Positions 1 to 7,525 of a DNA stretch of 64,000 nt are shown here, one piece after another. Under the pieces are notes generated by a model. The model saw nothing but the letters and a program-made list of their open reading frames with translations, did no database searches and was not told the DNA's origin. Position numbers and translations under genes: made by a program. Within the stretch, counting starts at the first letter, position 1, and each line of letters opens with the position of its first letter. The stretch is from Natronorubrum halalkaliphilum (GTDB taxonomy: Archaea; Halobacteriota; Halobacteria; Halobacteriales; Natrialbaceae), in contig NZ_WUYX01000060.1 in the NCBI RefSeq assembly GCF_009834785.1, forward strand, positions 1 through 64,000, in the 5' to 3' direction.

Positions 1-58
1 CTGAGGTCGAAAAGTCGTCTCTAACGCCGTAAAATTGTAGATCAGCAACCCCACCCCG

Positions 59-571
59 ATGCCGTCTTGCGTTCAACAAGGCAAATCGACATCGAGGCTG
101 ACCCCCGAGCGTGTCGCACGCATTCGGGAAGACCCCGTGCTGGAAGACGCGGGTGTCCTCGGGAACGTCGAAGCCGAGCGACTCGACGAACTGTCCCGGC
201 GGGCGGTCGCGACCACGCGAAAGCGGCTGGACAGGGACGTCCAGACCGGCCTCGAGTACGCGTCTTCGACGGGACTCGCCGGGGATAGCGTTCGTCCCGG
301 CGAAGATATCGCCGACCTCGATGCGCTGTCGATCCCGGGTCGTTCGACCGAAACGGTCGAACGGCGTCGTCGCGCCGTCGGTCGCGCCCTGGCCTATCTG
401 CGAGACGAGCAGCGGGCACGACGGTCCGATTTCGTGGAGGCGCTGTACGCGGAGTGTCCCGCCGGCTACGAGACGACCGACGGCTGGTGGCGCTGTCTCA
501 AATCCGGGCTCAAACAGGTCGACGCAGTCGACGGTGGCGACGGAGCGCGCGTCTGGCGGTACCGTAAATAA
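59..571 (+). CDS. Hypothetical protein with C-terminal winged-helix-like module
   Basis: A 170-residue soluble protein with no signal peptide or membrane segment. It is Arg/Asp/Glu-rich and probably helical through residues 15-60 and 95-125. The C-terminal 50 residues contain the pattern SDFVEALY, PAGYE, DGWW and WRYRK. I recall similar SDFV...PAGY...WW modules from haloarchaeal plasmid and proviral proteins, so a small DNA-binding domain is possible; that is recollection and not shown by the sequence. The start is the first ATG of the frame and could be a few codons off. Base composition and codon use match the neighbours. Confidence 0.6.
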   Translation: MPSCVQQGKSTSRLTPERVARIREDPVLEDAGVLGNVEAERLDELSRRAVATTRKRLDRDVQTGLEYASSTGLAGDSVRPGEDIADLDALSIPGRSTETVERRRRAVGRALAYLRDEQRARRSDFVEALYAECPAGYETTDGWWRCLKSGLKQVDAVDGGDGARVWRYRK

Positions 572-593
572 GTCGCTCGGTTACGAAGACCAA

Positions 594-791
594 TCAGCTG
601 AGCACCACGATCAGCCCGCCTTCGAATATCAGGAACAGTCCGGCCCCCTTAAATAGCGAATGTCCCAGCTCACTGAGATCCGATCTGTCGAACATTCCGA
701 ACAGGAGGAGCCAGAATATGGCGTCGCGGAATAGATAGACGATCACACCGCTGACGACCAGAAGACTGCCAACGAATAGGGTCACGTCCAT
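594..791 (-). CDS. Small two-helix membrane protein
   Basis: A 65-residue protein made almost wholly of two hydrophobic stretches (about residues 3-33 and 47-64), joined by a short polar loop containing FDRSDLSELGHSLF. It has no catalytic motif and I do not recognise the family. It converges with the gene ending at 571, leaving 22 bases between the stops. Reading frame and composition fit a real haloarchaeal membrane peptide, but the small size keeps confidence moderate. Confidence 0.55.
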   Translation of the reverse strand: MDVTLFVGSLLVVSGVIVYLFRDAIFWLLLFGMFDRSDLSELGHSLFKGAGLFLIFEGGLIVVLS

Positions 792-919
792 AGCTGCCGA
801 TCAGCGCCGGCCCAGTTAGCTAATGACTCCATACCGATCGTTCGGTAACGGTTTCCCGCCGACGGCGATCCAGGCGACTGGCCGCTCAGCGGCGTAGTGA
901 CAACTGCACCTATTTACAA

Positions 920-946
920 CTGATCGCACGACAACTGTGCGATCAG
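920..946. promoter_or_regulatory. Perfect 10-bp inverted repeat, possible operator or hairpin
   Basis: CTGATCGCAC (920-929) and GTGCGATCAG (937-946) are exact reverse complements around a 7-base spacer. The site lies in the divergent spacer, about 120 bases before the TATA-like box of the ferritin-like gene and about 130 bases before the start of the small membrane protein. It could bind a dimeric regulator or be the end of a decayed insertion sequence; the sequence does not decide. Confidence 0.5.
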
Positions 947-1064
947 GTGTCCAGTGGCTCGCAGTGGCTACGATAGCTGTGCGGAGCGCCGGCCACGTTA
1001 TCGCTGACGCGGGACCCGAACGGAAGCGACACGGCCAGAACGTGTCGGTATCGAGTAGGGACGA

Positions 1065-1072
1065 TTAAGTAT
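1065..1072 (+). promoter_or_regulatory. TATA-like box of the ferritin-like gene
   Basis: TTAAGTAT is centred about 26 bases before the ATG at 1094. This is the distance expected if transcription starts at or next to the start codon (leaderless mRNA), and it supports that ATG. Confidence 0.55.
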
Positions 1073-1093
1073 CAGCGGCCCCGACGACGTGGT

Positions 1094-1588
1094 ATGAGTT
1101 TGGGACAGCGTGTCTCGAGCGACCACCAACTCGCTCGACTCCTCCAGATCGGCGTGGTACTGGAGGAGGTCGTCGAGTCACGCGCCGCCCACCACCTCGA
1201 AACCCTGCCGCCATCCGAGCAGGCTGCAGTCGACGAGGCGGTGCGAGAGTTGCTTACGGAGGCAGCCGAAGAGTCGGCCGAGCACCGCGAGCGGCTCGAG
1301 GCGCTGATCGACGATCTCGACGCGGAAACGGTCGCTTACGAGGAAATTAACGCATTGGTCGACGCCCAGTACGGCCCGCCGGAAGATACCGACGGTGTAC
1401 TCTACGATCAGTTGGCAAACGAGGAGACGGCCTACAAGTTCTACGACGACCTGATCGACGCGATCGAGGCGTCCGACGCCGAGTACGCCATCGATCGGGA
1501 TCGGCTGCTCGAAACGCTGTACGACATTCGCGAAGAGGAGAAAGAGGGCGTCGAAGAGGTAACGGAGATCATGGAGCACAGAGCATGA
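1094..1588 (+). CDS. Ferritin-like / rubrerythrin-type helical protein
   Basis: A 164-residue all-helical acidic protein. Helices carry spaced Glu and His residues: LEEVVESRAAHH at 23-34, EESAEHRERLEALIDD near 58-73, and ANEETAYKFYDDLIDAIE around 106-123. This looks like the four-helix ferritin-like superfamily, where such residues bind a di-metal centre, but the exact ligand set is not certain by eye. It would act in the cytoplasm in metal storage or redox protection. Its stop overlaps the next small ORF by ATGA, and a DtxR-like regulator follows, so the pair may respond to metal or oxidative stress. Confidence 0.6.
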   Translation: MSLGQRVSSDHQLARLLQIGVVLEEVVESRAAHHLETLPPSEQAAVDEAVRELLTEAAEESAEHRERLEALIDDLDAETVAYEEINALVDAQYGPPEDTDGVLYDQLANEETAYKFYDDLIDAIEASDAEYAIDRDRLLETLYDIREEEKEGVEEVTEIMEHRA

Positions 1589-1782
1589 GCAGGCCGCTTT
1601 ACGAAGGATCTGACTCGAACGGCACCGGGTTTCTGACCGGAATTCGACGAGCGCAAGCCCGTACTCATACGGGTACGGGTACGGGTACGGGTACGGGTAC
1701 AAGTACGAGTACGGGTCCCCGGGACCGAACGCACCGGGGAACGAACACCGCGACAAACGGTCACGACGGAGGGAGGCCATGA
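1585..1782 (+). CDS. Small repeat-containing ORF bridging ferritin-like and DtxR genes
   Basis: A 65-codon ORF whose ATG overlaps the stop of the preceding gene (ATGA at 1585) and whose stop overlaps the ATG of the next gene (ATGA at 1779). Both overlaps are the classic translational-coupling arrangement. The product would be Thr/Gly/Arg-rich with a Thr-Gly run coded by hexamer repeats, and it is basic, unlike haloarchaeal proteins in general. It may be a translated spacer that couples the two real genes, not a functional protein. No domain is recognisable. Confidence 0.35.
   Translation: MSRPLYEGSDSNGTGFLTGIRRAQARTHTGTGTGTGTGTSTSTGPRDRTHRGTNTATNGHDGGRP
1668..1715 (+). repeat. TACGGG hexanucleotide tandem repeat
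   Basis: Five perfect TACGGG units run from 1668 to 1697. They are followed by TACAAG, TACGAG and TACGGG to 1715, giving eight units in 48 bases. The unit length is a multiple of three, so gain or loss of units keeps the bridging ORF and its coupling intact. Confidence 0.9.
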
Positions 1783-2213
1783 ATACCGCAGATCAATATC
1801 TCAAGGCAATCTATCTCGCACAACGAATCGAAGAGGGACCCGCATCGACCGGCACGCTCGCGGACTTACTCGAGGTCAGTCCGGCAAGCGTCAACGAGAT
1901 GATCGGCAAACTCGAGGAACGGGAACTCGTCGAACACGAGAAGTACAAGGGTGCGAGCCTGACCGACGAGGGGATCGAGCGGGCCCACAACGCTCTCCAG
2001 ACCTACTGTATCATCGAGCGGTTTCTCGCGAACGTCCTCGAGGTCGAGGAGTTTCGCGACGAGGCCCGCGCCCTGGAGAGCGTCATCGACGACACGGTCG
2101 CCGACCGTCTCGATACGATCATCGATCGACCCGCGGAGTGTCCCGACTGTTTCGACGCCGAGCAGGACTACTGCGAGCATCTCGAGGTTGGCCCCGACGG
2201 CTGTGCGGACTGA
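1779..2213 (+). CDS. DtxR/SirR-family transcriptional regulator with altered metal site
   Basis: A 144-residue regulator. The N-terminal winged helix (about 1-62) matches the DtxR/MntR family, with SPASVNEMIGKLEERELVEHEKYKG as recognition helix and wing. The dimerisation helices follow (66-115). Aligning by eye with MntR, the usual ligands appear replaced: Gln6, Lys9, Tyr76, Arg97 and Ser101 stand where Asp, Glu, His, Glu and His are expected; only Glu100 remains. The C-terminus carries Cys121, Cys124, Cys132 and His134, a possible alternative metal site. It lies in one transcription unit with the ferritin-like gene. Family assignment is secure; the ligand is not. Confidence 0.85.
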   Translation: MNTADQYLKAIYLAQRIEEGPASTGTLADLLEVSPASVNEMIGKLEERELVEHEKYKGASLTDEGIERAHNALQTYCIIERFLANVLEVEEFRDEARALESVIDDTVADRLDTIIDRPAECPDCFDAEQDYCEHLEVGPDGCAD

Positions 2214-2300
2214 ACTGTCGGCTCGAACGGTCCCTGTCCCAGTTCCAGTCCCGAAACGCATCTTTTCCGTCGATTCCGCTCTCAAGCGCGACGACGACTG

Positions 2301-2382
2301 ATACGGATTGCTGTAACTATGTACCGCCGATCACCGACCCCGTCCCTGGTGATCGGCGGTAGTTGACTACAGTAAACCGTAT
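2301..2382 (+). repeat. 82-bp palindromic intergenic element, copy 1
   Basis: The ends are ATACGG and CCGTAT. The layout is a 22-nt flank, 13-nt arm ACCGCCGATCACC, 12-nt loop GACCCCGTCCCT, perfect 13-nt complementary arm and 22-nt flank. Flank order is B-core-A, inverted relative to copies 2-4. It sits between the 3' ends of the DtxR-like and phospholipase D-like genes. The same base (G) lies on both outer sides. Confidence 0.9.
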
Positions 2383-2464
2383 GATACGAGCTACTGTACC
2401 GAGTTCGCGGTGCAACCACGGCGACTGTGGGTGTGCCGGTACTGACGGACGGGAGACCGTCTGA

Positions 2465-4288
2465 CTACTGCGGGTCGCCAAAGTGGACGTACCGACGGCC
2501 GACGAGCGCTGCGAGCGCGAGCGCGACGACGACGGTGACACTCAGTCCGTACGGGAGCGTCCACGGGCCGCCGTCGCCCTCCCAGTCGTCCTCGAAGACG
2601 GCGGCGTAGTAGGCTGCGATCTCCTCGCCGTGCAACGCCAGGAGGACCTCACGGTTGTTCGTGAACGCGTTCTCGTTCCAGTTTGCACTTCCGACGACGG
2701 CGGTCTCCCGATCGATAACGACGCCTTTCGCGTGGATCTTCTCGAATCGATCTGTCTCGTCGACGAGGGCGACCTCGAGCGGGAGCGATTCGTCGGCAGC
2801 CAGCCGTTCGAGGTCGTCCGCCAGCGCGTCGTTTTCGTCTTCGTGATACCAGGTGGAATCGAGCAAAATCGTCACATCGACGCCGCGGTGAGCCGCGTCG
2901 ACCGACGCCTCGAGAACCGACACGTCGCCGTCGATGCTGGCTTGTTTGATGAGGAGGTCGTCCTCGGCCGCGGCTATCAGTTCGACCAGTCGCTCCTCGG
3001 CGTTGTCCGGGGCGACGAGCAGTTCCGCGGAGTCGACGGGCAGGGTCGCCGGTTCGTGTTCGGCGGGGAACGAACGAGACGGCGTCGCCGCGCTGTCGTC
3101 GTCAACGAACGAGGTATTCGCCCGGAACGCCGCGCCCGACTGGGTATCCCACCCCTCGTGATCGGCGCGGAACACCGACGCGAGGTCGGCCGCGAGCGCT
3201 TCGTCTTCGAGGCGAACGCCCCAGCCGCGACTCGAGGCGCCGCCAATACCCGACGGCTTCCAGTTCTCGCTGGTGACCAGCACCAGGTCGTCGGCGACCG
3301 CGTACTTCGGGTGATGGTACCGGTAGCGAGCGCCCTCGCCGCCGGTGACGCGAACGTCGACCCCGCCGTCTTCGAGTCGTTCGAGAACCGGCTCGGTCGT
3401 TTCAGGAGTGCCGCCGACGGGGCCGGATTCGAGAATGACTGCGACGTCGACCCCGCGGTCGGCCGCCTCGAGGAGGACGCTCGCGGCCTCGCTGGAGGTG
3501 AAGGTGTAGCCCGCAAGCAGGAGTCGGTCGTCGGCCTGGCGGATCGTTTCGACGGGGACCTCCGGAGCGTCCGGGAGGACGAACGCCGTGGCCTCGTTGA
3601 CCTCGCTGCTCGAGACCGGGAGACAGGTCGCGCCTCGCGGGTGCCAGTCCCCGGTCGCGGGCGTCGTCGTTGTGGTTTCGTCGGCCCCGTTTCCGTTTGT
3701 CTCCGCGTCGTTGTCTCCGTTCCCGTCTTGGGTCCCGTCACGGTCTCCGTTAGCCCGGAACCACCGCTCCGCAAGCGGTGCACGCTCGTAGGAAACCGCA
3801 TCGACCGTCGTCGATCCGTTCCGTAGTTCGAGATCATCGCCGTCGACGGCGAGTCGCAGGCTTCCCTCGAGTTCGAGGACCGGCTCGTCGGTCAATCCCT
3901 TGGTGACGTTCGGGCTGGTGCTCAACGCGACTCGCCCGGAGACTGTCTCGTTCGGCAGGGCGGCGGTCCTGTGACCGTCAGTTATCGTCCAGTTCTCGAG
4001 GCGGGTTTCGGGGGGCGTCGCGAGGACCAGATACTCGCCGACGTTGTCGTGGACAGTGGGGTTCGGATAGAGCTCGACGATTCGGGATGCGGTGGCCTCA
4101 TCGGTTAGGCCGGGCCGGCCCTGCAAGCCTGCGGGACAGTCGAGCGCATCGGCGGCCCCTCGAGCGGACGCCGGTGTCGAGGAAGCGTCGGCGAGCACGC
4201 GCTCACCGGCCACGAATCCAAGCGTCGCCCCGCTAGCGACGAGGGTGACGACGACCAGCGCGACGAGACCAATTCGTCGGAGGGGCAT
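2465..4288 (-). CDS. Secreted or membrane-anchored phospholipase D-like protein
   Basis: About 607 residues. A hydrophobic N-terminal segment (IGLVALVVVTLVASGATLGF) acts as signal or anchor. Next comes a region resembling a lamin-tail domain (VGEYLVLATP..., ENWTI). Two PLD catalytic cores follow, each with HxK(x4)D: HPKYAVAD with downstream SENW, and HAKGVVID with downstream GSANWNE. A C-terminal membrane helix (SVTVVVALALAALV) and a short basic tail end the protein, so the catalytic part probably faces outside. The substrate (phospholipid or nucleic acid) is unknown. The frame opens at 4357, but the Met at 4288 starts directly before the signal helix and is preferred. Copies 1 and 2 of the 82-bp element bracket the gene. 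Confidence 0.8.
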   Translation of the reverse strand: MPLRRIGLVALVVVTLVASGATLGFVAGERVLADASSTPASARGAADALDCPAGLQGRPGLTDEATASRIVELYPNPTVHDNVGEYLVLATPPETRLENWTITDGHRTAALPNETVSGRVALSTSPNVTKGLTDEPVLELEGSLRLAVDGDDLELRNGSTTVDAVSYERAPLAERWFRANGDRDGTQDGNGDNDAETNGNGADETTTTTPATGDWHPRGATCLPVSSSEVNEATAFVLPDAPEVPVETIRQADDRLLLAGYTFTSSEAASVLLEAADRGVDVAVILESGPVGGTPETTEPVLERLEDGGVDVRVTGGEGARYRYHHPKYAVADDLVLVTSENWKPSGIGGASSRGWGVRLEDEALAADLASVFRADHEGWDTQSGAAFRANTSFVDDDSAATPSRSFPAEHEPATLPVDSAELLVAPDNAEERLVELIAAAEDDLLIKQASIDGDVSVLEASVDAAHRGVDVTILLDSTWYHEDENDALADDLERLAADESLPLEVALVDETDRFEKIHAKGVVIDRETAVVGSANWNENAFTNNREVLLALHGEEIAAYYAAVFEDDWEGDGGPWTLPYGLSVTVVVALALAALVGRRYVHFGDPQ

Positions 4289-4420
4289 CGGCCGGTCTGG
4301 CCGCGCCTTCGGACATAAAGCCTCGGCTGGTCGTCCGCGGCGTCGGTCGGGGTTCAATGAAGCGACGATCCTTCGCGTCGCTACCAGCTGTCACCGTCGA
4401 GAACGTTCGAAAAAGGCGTC

Positions 4421-4502
4421 ATACGGTTTACTGTAGTCAATTACCGCCGATCACCAGAGCCGGAGTCGGTGATCGGCGGTAAATAGCTACAGCAATCCGT
4501 AT
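4421..4502 (+). repeat. 82-bp palindromic intergenic element, copy 2
   Basis: Same 22-13-12-13-22 layout as copy 1, with arms ACCGCCGATCACC and GGTGATCGGCGGT. The loop is AGAGCCGGAGTC, which reads in reverse complement as a variant (9 of 12) of the loop in copies 1, 3 and 4. Flank order is A-core-B. The outer bases on both sides are C. It lies between the start of the PLD-like gene and the 3' end of the HEAT-repeat gene. Confidence 0.9.
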
Positions 4503-4512
4503 CAGAAACCGC

Positions 4513-5880
4513 TCAGGTCGCCGGCTCGAGGCTCACCTTCTCTGCTTCGGCCTGCACGAGATACGCGCGGTCGTCGCCGTATTCGGCGACGATTTCGAGG
4601 GCCTCGGCCGTGCCGATCTGGTTGAGCGCCCACGCGGCGCTGGCGCGGACGCGGTCTTCGTCGTCATCCTCGAGAACATCGGCGAGGGGCTCGATGGCGC
4701 GAGTGTCGCCGATCAGTCCCAGCGCGCGAGCGGCCCAGCTGCGGACGTCGGGGTTGTCCTCGACCAGCTGGTTGGCGATCGGCTGGACGGCCGCCTCGGC
4801 CCCAATTTCGCCGAGCGCTCTGAACGCCGGTTTCTGGAGATTCGGATTGGAGTCGACGTAGTCCAGCAGGGTCTCGACGACTTCGTCGTCTTCGATGCCG
4901 ATCTTTCCGAGAATGCGCATCGCCGGCTGATCTCGCCGGTTTGCCTTCTGGAGCATCGCATCGGTGGCCTCCTCGGGACCCATGCGCTCGAGGGCCTCCA
5001 TGCAGTGTTCCTCCATGAAGTCCGAATCGAACGTTTCGAGGGCCAACAGGATCATGTCGACGTTGCCGCGTTTCTCGTGGACCTTGAGCGCGTGCCACTC
5101 CGGCGGGAAGTCCTTGACGTGGTCGAGGACGTCGTAGTAGCCCTCGCGGCGGAGCTGTTCGCGGATTTCGAGGTCGGTCCACTCCGTGGCGTCGTCGATG
5201 CCGGTCTCGAGGTCGTCGGTCGCCTCGAGCAGACCGGCGATGGTCTCGGCGTCGTCGTCGGCGCCGAGTTCGGCGGCGTCGACGGCGTCGGCCGCCTCGT
5301 CGAGGGTCGCATCGAGCTGATCGGGAACGTCGTCGCCTTCGTCGACCAGGGCGACGGAGCTACCGAGCAGGCCATTCAGATCGTCGAGGAATCCCTCGAC
5401 GACTTCGATCAGTTCGGCCTTGCCCTCCTCGGTCCAGCGGGTGCCCGTGATCGTTCCGCTGGCGCCGTCGATTTCGTCGATGACGTCTTCGCCGTAGGGG
5501 CCGCGTTGGTCTTCCAGGTCGGACTCGAGGTCCGAAACGTCGCTCTCGATGTCGTCGTAGCGATCCTGCAGTTCCTCTTCGGGCGTGATCTCGTCTTCCT
5601 CGTCCTCGTCCTCGTCCTCGTCGTCGTCTTCGGTTTCCGGGGGGTCCGGAATTTCGATCGTCTCGAGTTCCTCCCGGAACGATTCGATGTCCGCCTCGAC
5701 GACGTCCAGGTCGTCCTCGGTCTCGGCCGCCTCGAGGTCGGACTCGAGTGTGTCGACGTCGTCTTCGAACGCCTCGAGCGCCTCGCGGATGGCCTCGAGA
5801 TCGATCGGGTCCGGTTCCGGTTCCGCTTCCTCGTCGGTCGGGTCGTCCGCTCCGTCAGCGGCTGCCTCGTCATCGCTCAT
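4513..5880 (-). CDS. HEAT-repeat protein with acidic N-terminal coiled region
   Basis: 455 residues. The N-terminal half is very acidic and probably coiled-coil (about 25-150, with a long Asp/Glu run near 95-105). From about residue 265 come HEAT/PBS-lyase-type repeats with the signature GEIG or GLIG, VRSWAARALG, and VRASAAWALNQIG. Such repeats form helical scaffolds for protein-protein contacts in the cytoplasm; no catalytic residues are visible. The stop lies 10 bases from repeat copy 2. The partner is unknown. A phycocyanobilin-lyase role is not implied, since the repeat type is shared by many scaffolds. Confidence 0.75.
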   Translation of the reverse strand: MSDDEAAADGADDPTDEEAEPEPDPIDLEAIREALEAFEDDVDTLESDLEAAETEDDLDVVEADIESFREELETIEIPDPPETEDDDEDEDEDEEDEITPEEELQDRYDDIESDVSDLESDLEDQRGPYGEDVIDEIDGASGTITGTRWTEEGKAELIEVVEGFLDDLNGLLGSSVALVDEGDDVPDQLDATLDEAADAVDAAELGADDDAETIAGLLEATDDLETGIDDATEWTDLEIREQLRREGYYDVLDHVKDFPPEWHALKVHEKRGNVDMILLALETFDSDFMEEHCMEALERMGPEEATDAMLQKANRRDQPAMRILGKIGIEDDEVVETLLDYVDSNPNLQKPAFRALGEIGAEAAVQPIANQLVEDNPDVRSWAARALGLIGDTRAIEPLADVLEDDDEDRVRASAAWALNQIGTAEALEIVAEYGDDRAYLVQAEAEKVSLEPAT

Positions 5881-5952
5881 GGTACCACCTTGATCTGGAG
5901 ATAACGCGGACGCGTGGCAGTGTACATACGTTACGGTCGTCCCAGGAAGGCC

Positions 5953-6678
5953 CTAAGCGTTTCCATGCAGTTCGGCTTCCGTGCGCCGTTCGCGTTCACC
6001 CCAGTAGAACCACGGGCTGAGCAACATGTAGGCGATGCCGAGGGTCAACAGCGCGTAGGGGAACGTCCGGCCGGCGAAAGTAGGGACGAGAATCGCGAGC
6101 GCGTGAACGACGCCCATGATGCCGGCGTCTCGAGCCAGCAGGTCGGGGTACTGAACGCGCGAGACCATCAGGTAACAGAACGCGCCCGTGACCGCGAGGA
6201 CGAGCCACGGCTGGGTTTCGCCGGCAAGGATCGCCGCGCCGAGGATCGTCGCCGCGAGCGTGGTCTGGATACCTTCGGTGTAGTCGCCGGAGACGTCGTA
6301 CGCCGTGTACATGCCCAGCCGAGTGACGGCCATCGCGACGAACAGCGCACAGACGCCCGTGACGAGGAGCAGTTCGCCGGTCACGGCGTCGAACCCGATC
6401 TCGAGGCCGTCGGTGACGACGACGAACGCGAGGACGGCGGGCGCGACGGCGAAGGAGGCGACGTCGGCAAGCGAATCAAGATAGGGGCCGGCGTCGGTGC
6501 CGCCGTAGCGGCGGGCGAGGATACCGTCTAAGCCGTCAGCGATGGCCGCGAGCAGGATGAGTCGGGCGGCGAGACCGATGTCGACGAACGCGATAACGAC
6601 CGCGACGAACCCCAGTCCAGCGTTGGCGATCGTCACTGCGTCGGCGATGCCGAGTCGCCCGACGAACCGGGGAAGCAT
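5953..6678 (-). CDS. pssA: CDP-alcohol phosphatidyltransferase, archaetidylserine synthase type
   Basis: 241 residues with about six to eight membrane helices. The CDP-alcohol transferase signature DxxDGxxAR...GxxxDxxxD is complete (DGLDGILAR, then GPYLDSLAD). This family swaps CMP of a CDP-lipid for an alcohol; in archaea the N-terminal position and length fit archaetidylserine synthase, making a polar lipid precursor at the membrane. The choice of serine over inositol or glycerol rests on overall resemblance (MLPRFVGRLGIADAVTIANA start) and is less sure than the family. A second, more divergent member is encoded at 14848-15627. Confidence 0.8.
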   Translation of the reverse strand: MLPRFVGRLGIADAVTIANAGLGFVAVVIAFVDIGLAARLILLAAIADGLDGILARRYGGTDAGPYLDSLADVASFAVAPAVLAFVVVTDGLEIGFDAVTGELLLVTGVCALFVAMAVTRLGMYTAYDVSGDYTEGIQTTLAATILGAAILAGETQPWLVLAVTGAFCYLMVSRVQYPDLLARDAGIMGVVHALAILVPTFAGRTFPYALLTLGIAYMLLSPWFYWGERERRTEAELHGNA

Positions 6679-6796
6679 ACTCGCGGATTCGACGGGGAGC
6701 TACCTTACGTGTTTTCGTTTCGTCACGCGGTCGACGCGAACGGGTTTCGACGATCGAACCGGGGCGGTTATATCGCGACTGTCCCAACCCGTTCGT

Positions 6797-7234
6797 ATGA
6801 ACCGGCGCGTCTATCTCGCCGCCGTCGGAACCTCGATTTCCGCCGGACTGGCGGGCTGTTCGACCGTCCGTAGCGTGTTCGACGACGAGCCGTGTCGCGG
6901 CGACGAATGCACGATCGGAATGAGCCGCAACGAGTTCCTCCCCGCGGAGTACGAAGCGAGCGTCGGCGAGTCCGTCGTCTGGAAGAATACGAGCGGCGCG
7001 GACCACACCGTCACGGCGATCGAGGAAAGCATGCCCGACGGCGCGACGTACTTCGCGACGGGCGGATACGACGACGAGGAGACCGCCCGCGAGGCCTGGC
7101 ACGACCACACCGGCGGACGCCTCGGCCCTCGAGCGACGTTCGAACACACCTTCGAAATCCCCGGTCGGTACGATTACATCTGCGAACCGCACGTCAAGGG
7201 CGGCATGATCGGAACGGTCGTCGTCACCGAGTGA
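6797..7234 (+). CDS. Halocyanin-like blue copper lipoprotein
   Basis: 145 residues. It starts with MNRR and a hydrophobic stretch ending in LAGC, a Tat-type signal with lipobox (Cys21), so the protein is lipid-anchored outside the membrane. The plastocyanin fold shows the type 1 copper ligands: His in GADHTV near residue 71, then Cys, His and Met in YICEPHVKGGM. It would shuttle electrons between respiratory partners. The frame is open upstream to 6542, but the TATA-like TTATAT at 6768-6773 lies 26 bases before this ATG and the signal peptide begins here. Confidence 0.85.
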   Translation: MNRRVYLAAVGTSISAGLAGCSTVRSVFDDEPCRGDECTIGMSRNEFLPAEYEASVGESVVWKNTSGADHTVTAIEESMPDGATYFATGGYDDEETAREAWHDHTGGRLGPRATFEHTFEIPGRYDYICEPHVKGGMIGTVVVTE

Positions 7235-7390
7235 ATCCATTCGATCGGTAACCGTTGGCGGCGAGTTCGATGTTCTTCGACGGCGGTTCGGGCCAACCTA
7301 GATCCGAATGCCGGCCGTCGATAACAGGCACGTAAAATAACTCTGACTCGAGTTGTTTTTGAGAAGTGTGTGTTTTCAGACAGTTATTGA

Positions 7391-7473
7391 TAGGGTAACG
7401 AATCGGCAACTCACGCCCCTGTACCCATATATTCTCGGGAGTTACCCTAATTGTTGGCTAGGGTGTGACACAC
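7391..7473 (+). promoter_or_regulatory. Inverted repeats upstream of PEP carboxykinase
   Basis: TAGGGTAAC (7391-7399) and GTTACCCTA (7441-7449) are exact reverse complements 41 bases apart. A third TAGGGT begins at 7459, and GTGTGACACAC (7463-7473) is a perfect palindrome around a central A. All lie just upstream of the TTTATAC box (7494-7500) of the PEP carboxykinase gene. The arrangement suggests binding sites for one or more regulators of gluconeogenesis. It is inference from symmetry only. Confidence 0.45.
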
Positions 7474-7525
7474 AGTGATCATAATCCTCCATGTTTATAC
7501 CTCAGGATGATGGTGAATCACGTAT

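Larger units (their letters stand above)
792..1093. other. Divergent intergenic region
   Basis: This gap of about 300 bases separates the start of the small membrane protein (minus) from the ferritin-like gene (plus). I see no ORF in it. It holds a perfect 10-bp inverted repeat (listed separately), a 17-base motif also present near 16905, and a TATA-like box at 1065-1072. Confidence 0.7.

Noticed and set aside
1178-1780. Minus ORF with a Tyr-Pro repeat
   Set aside because: The repeat is the complement of the TACGGG hexamer, and the ORF overlaps the ferritin-like gene antisense.
2483-3826. Plus-strand ORF of 447 codons opposite the PLD-like gene
   Set aside because: It lacks any recognisable domain and lies wholly antisense to a gene with two catalytic motifs; long antisense frames are common in GC-rich genes.
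2465-4357. Restriction or defence system around the PLD-like gene
   Set aside because: The protein has a signal helix and a C-terminal membrane anchor and no helicase, methylase or NTPase neighbour; an exported enzyme is more likely.
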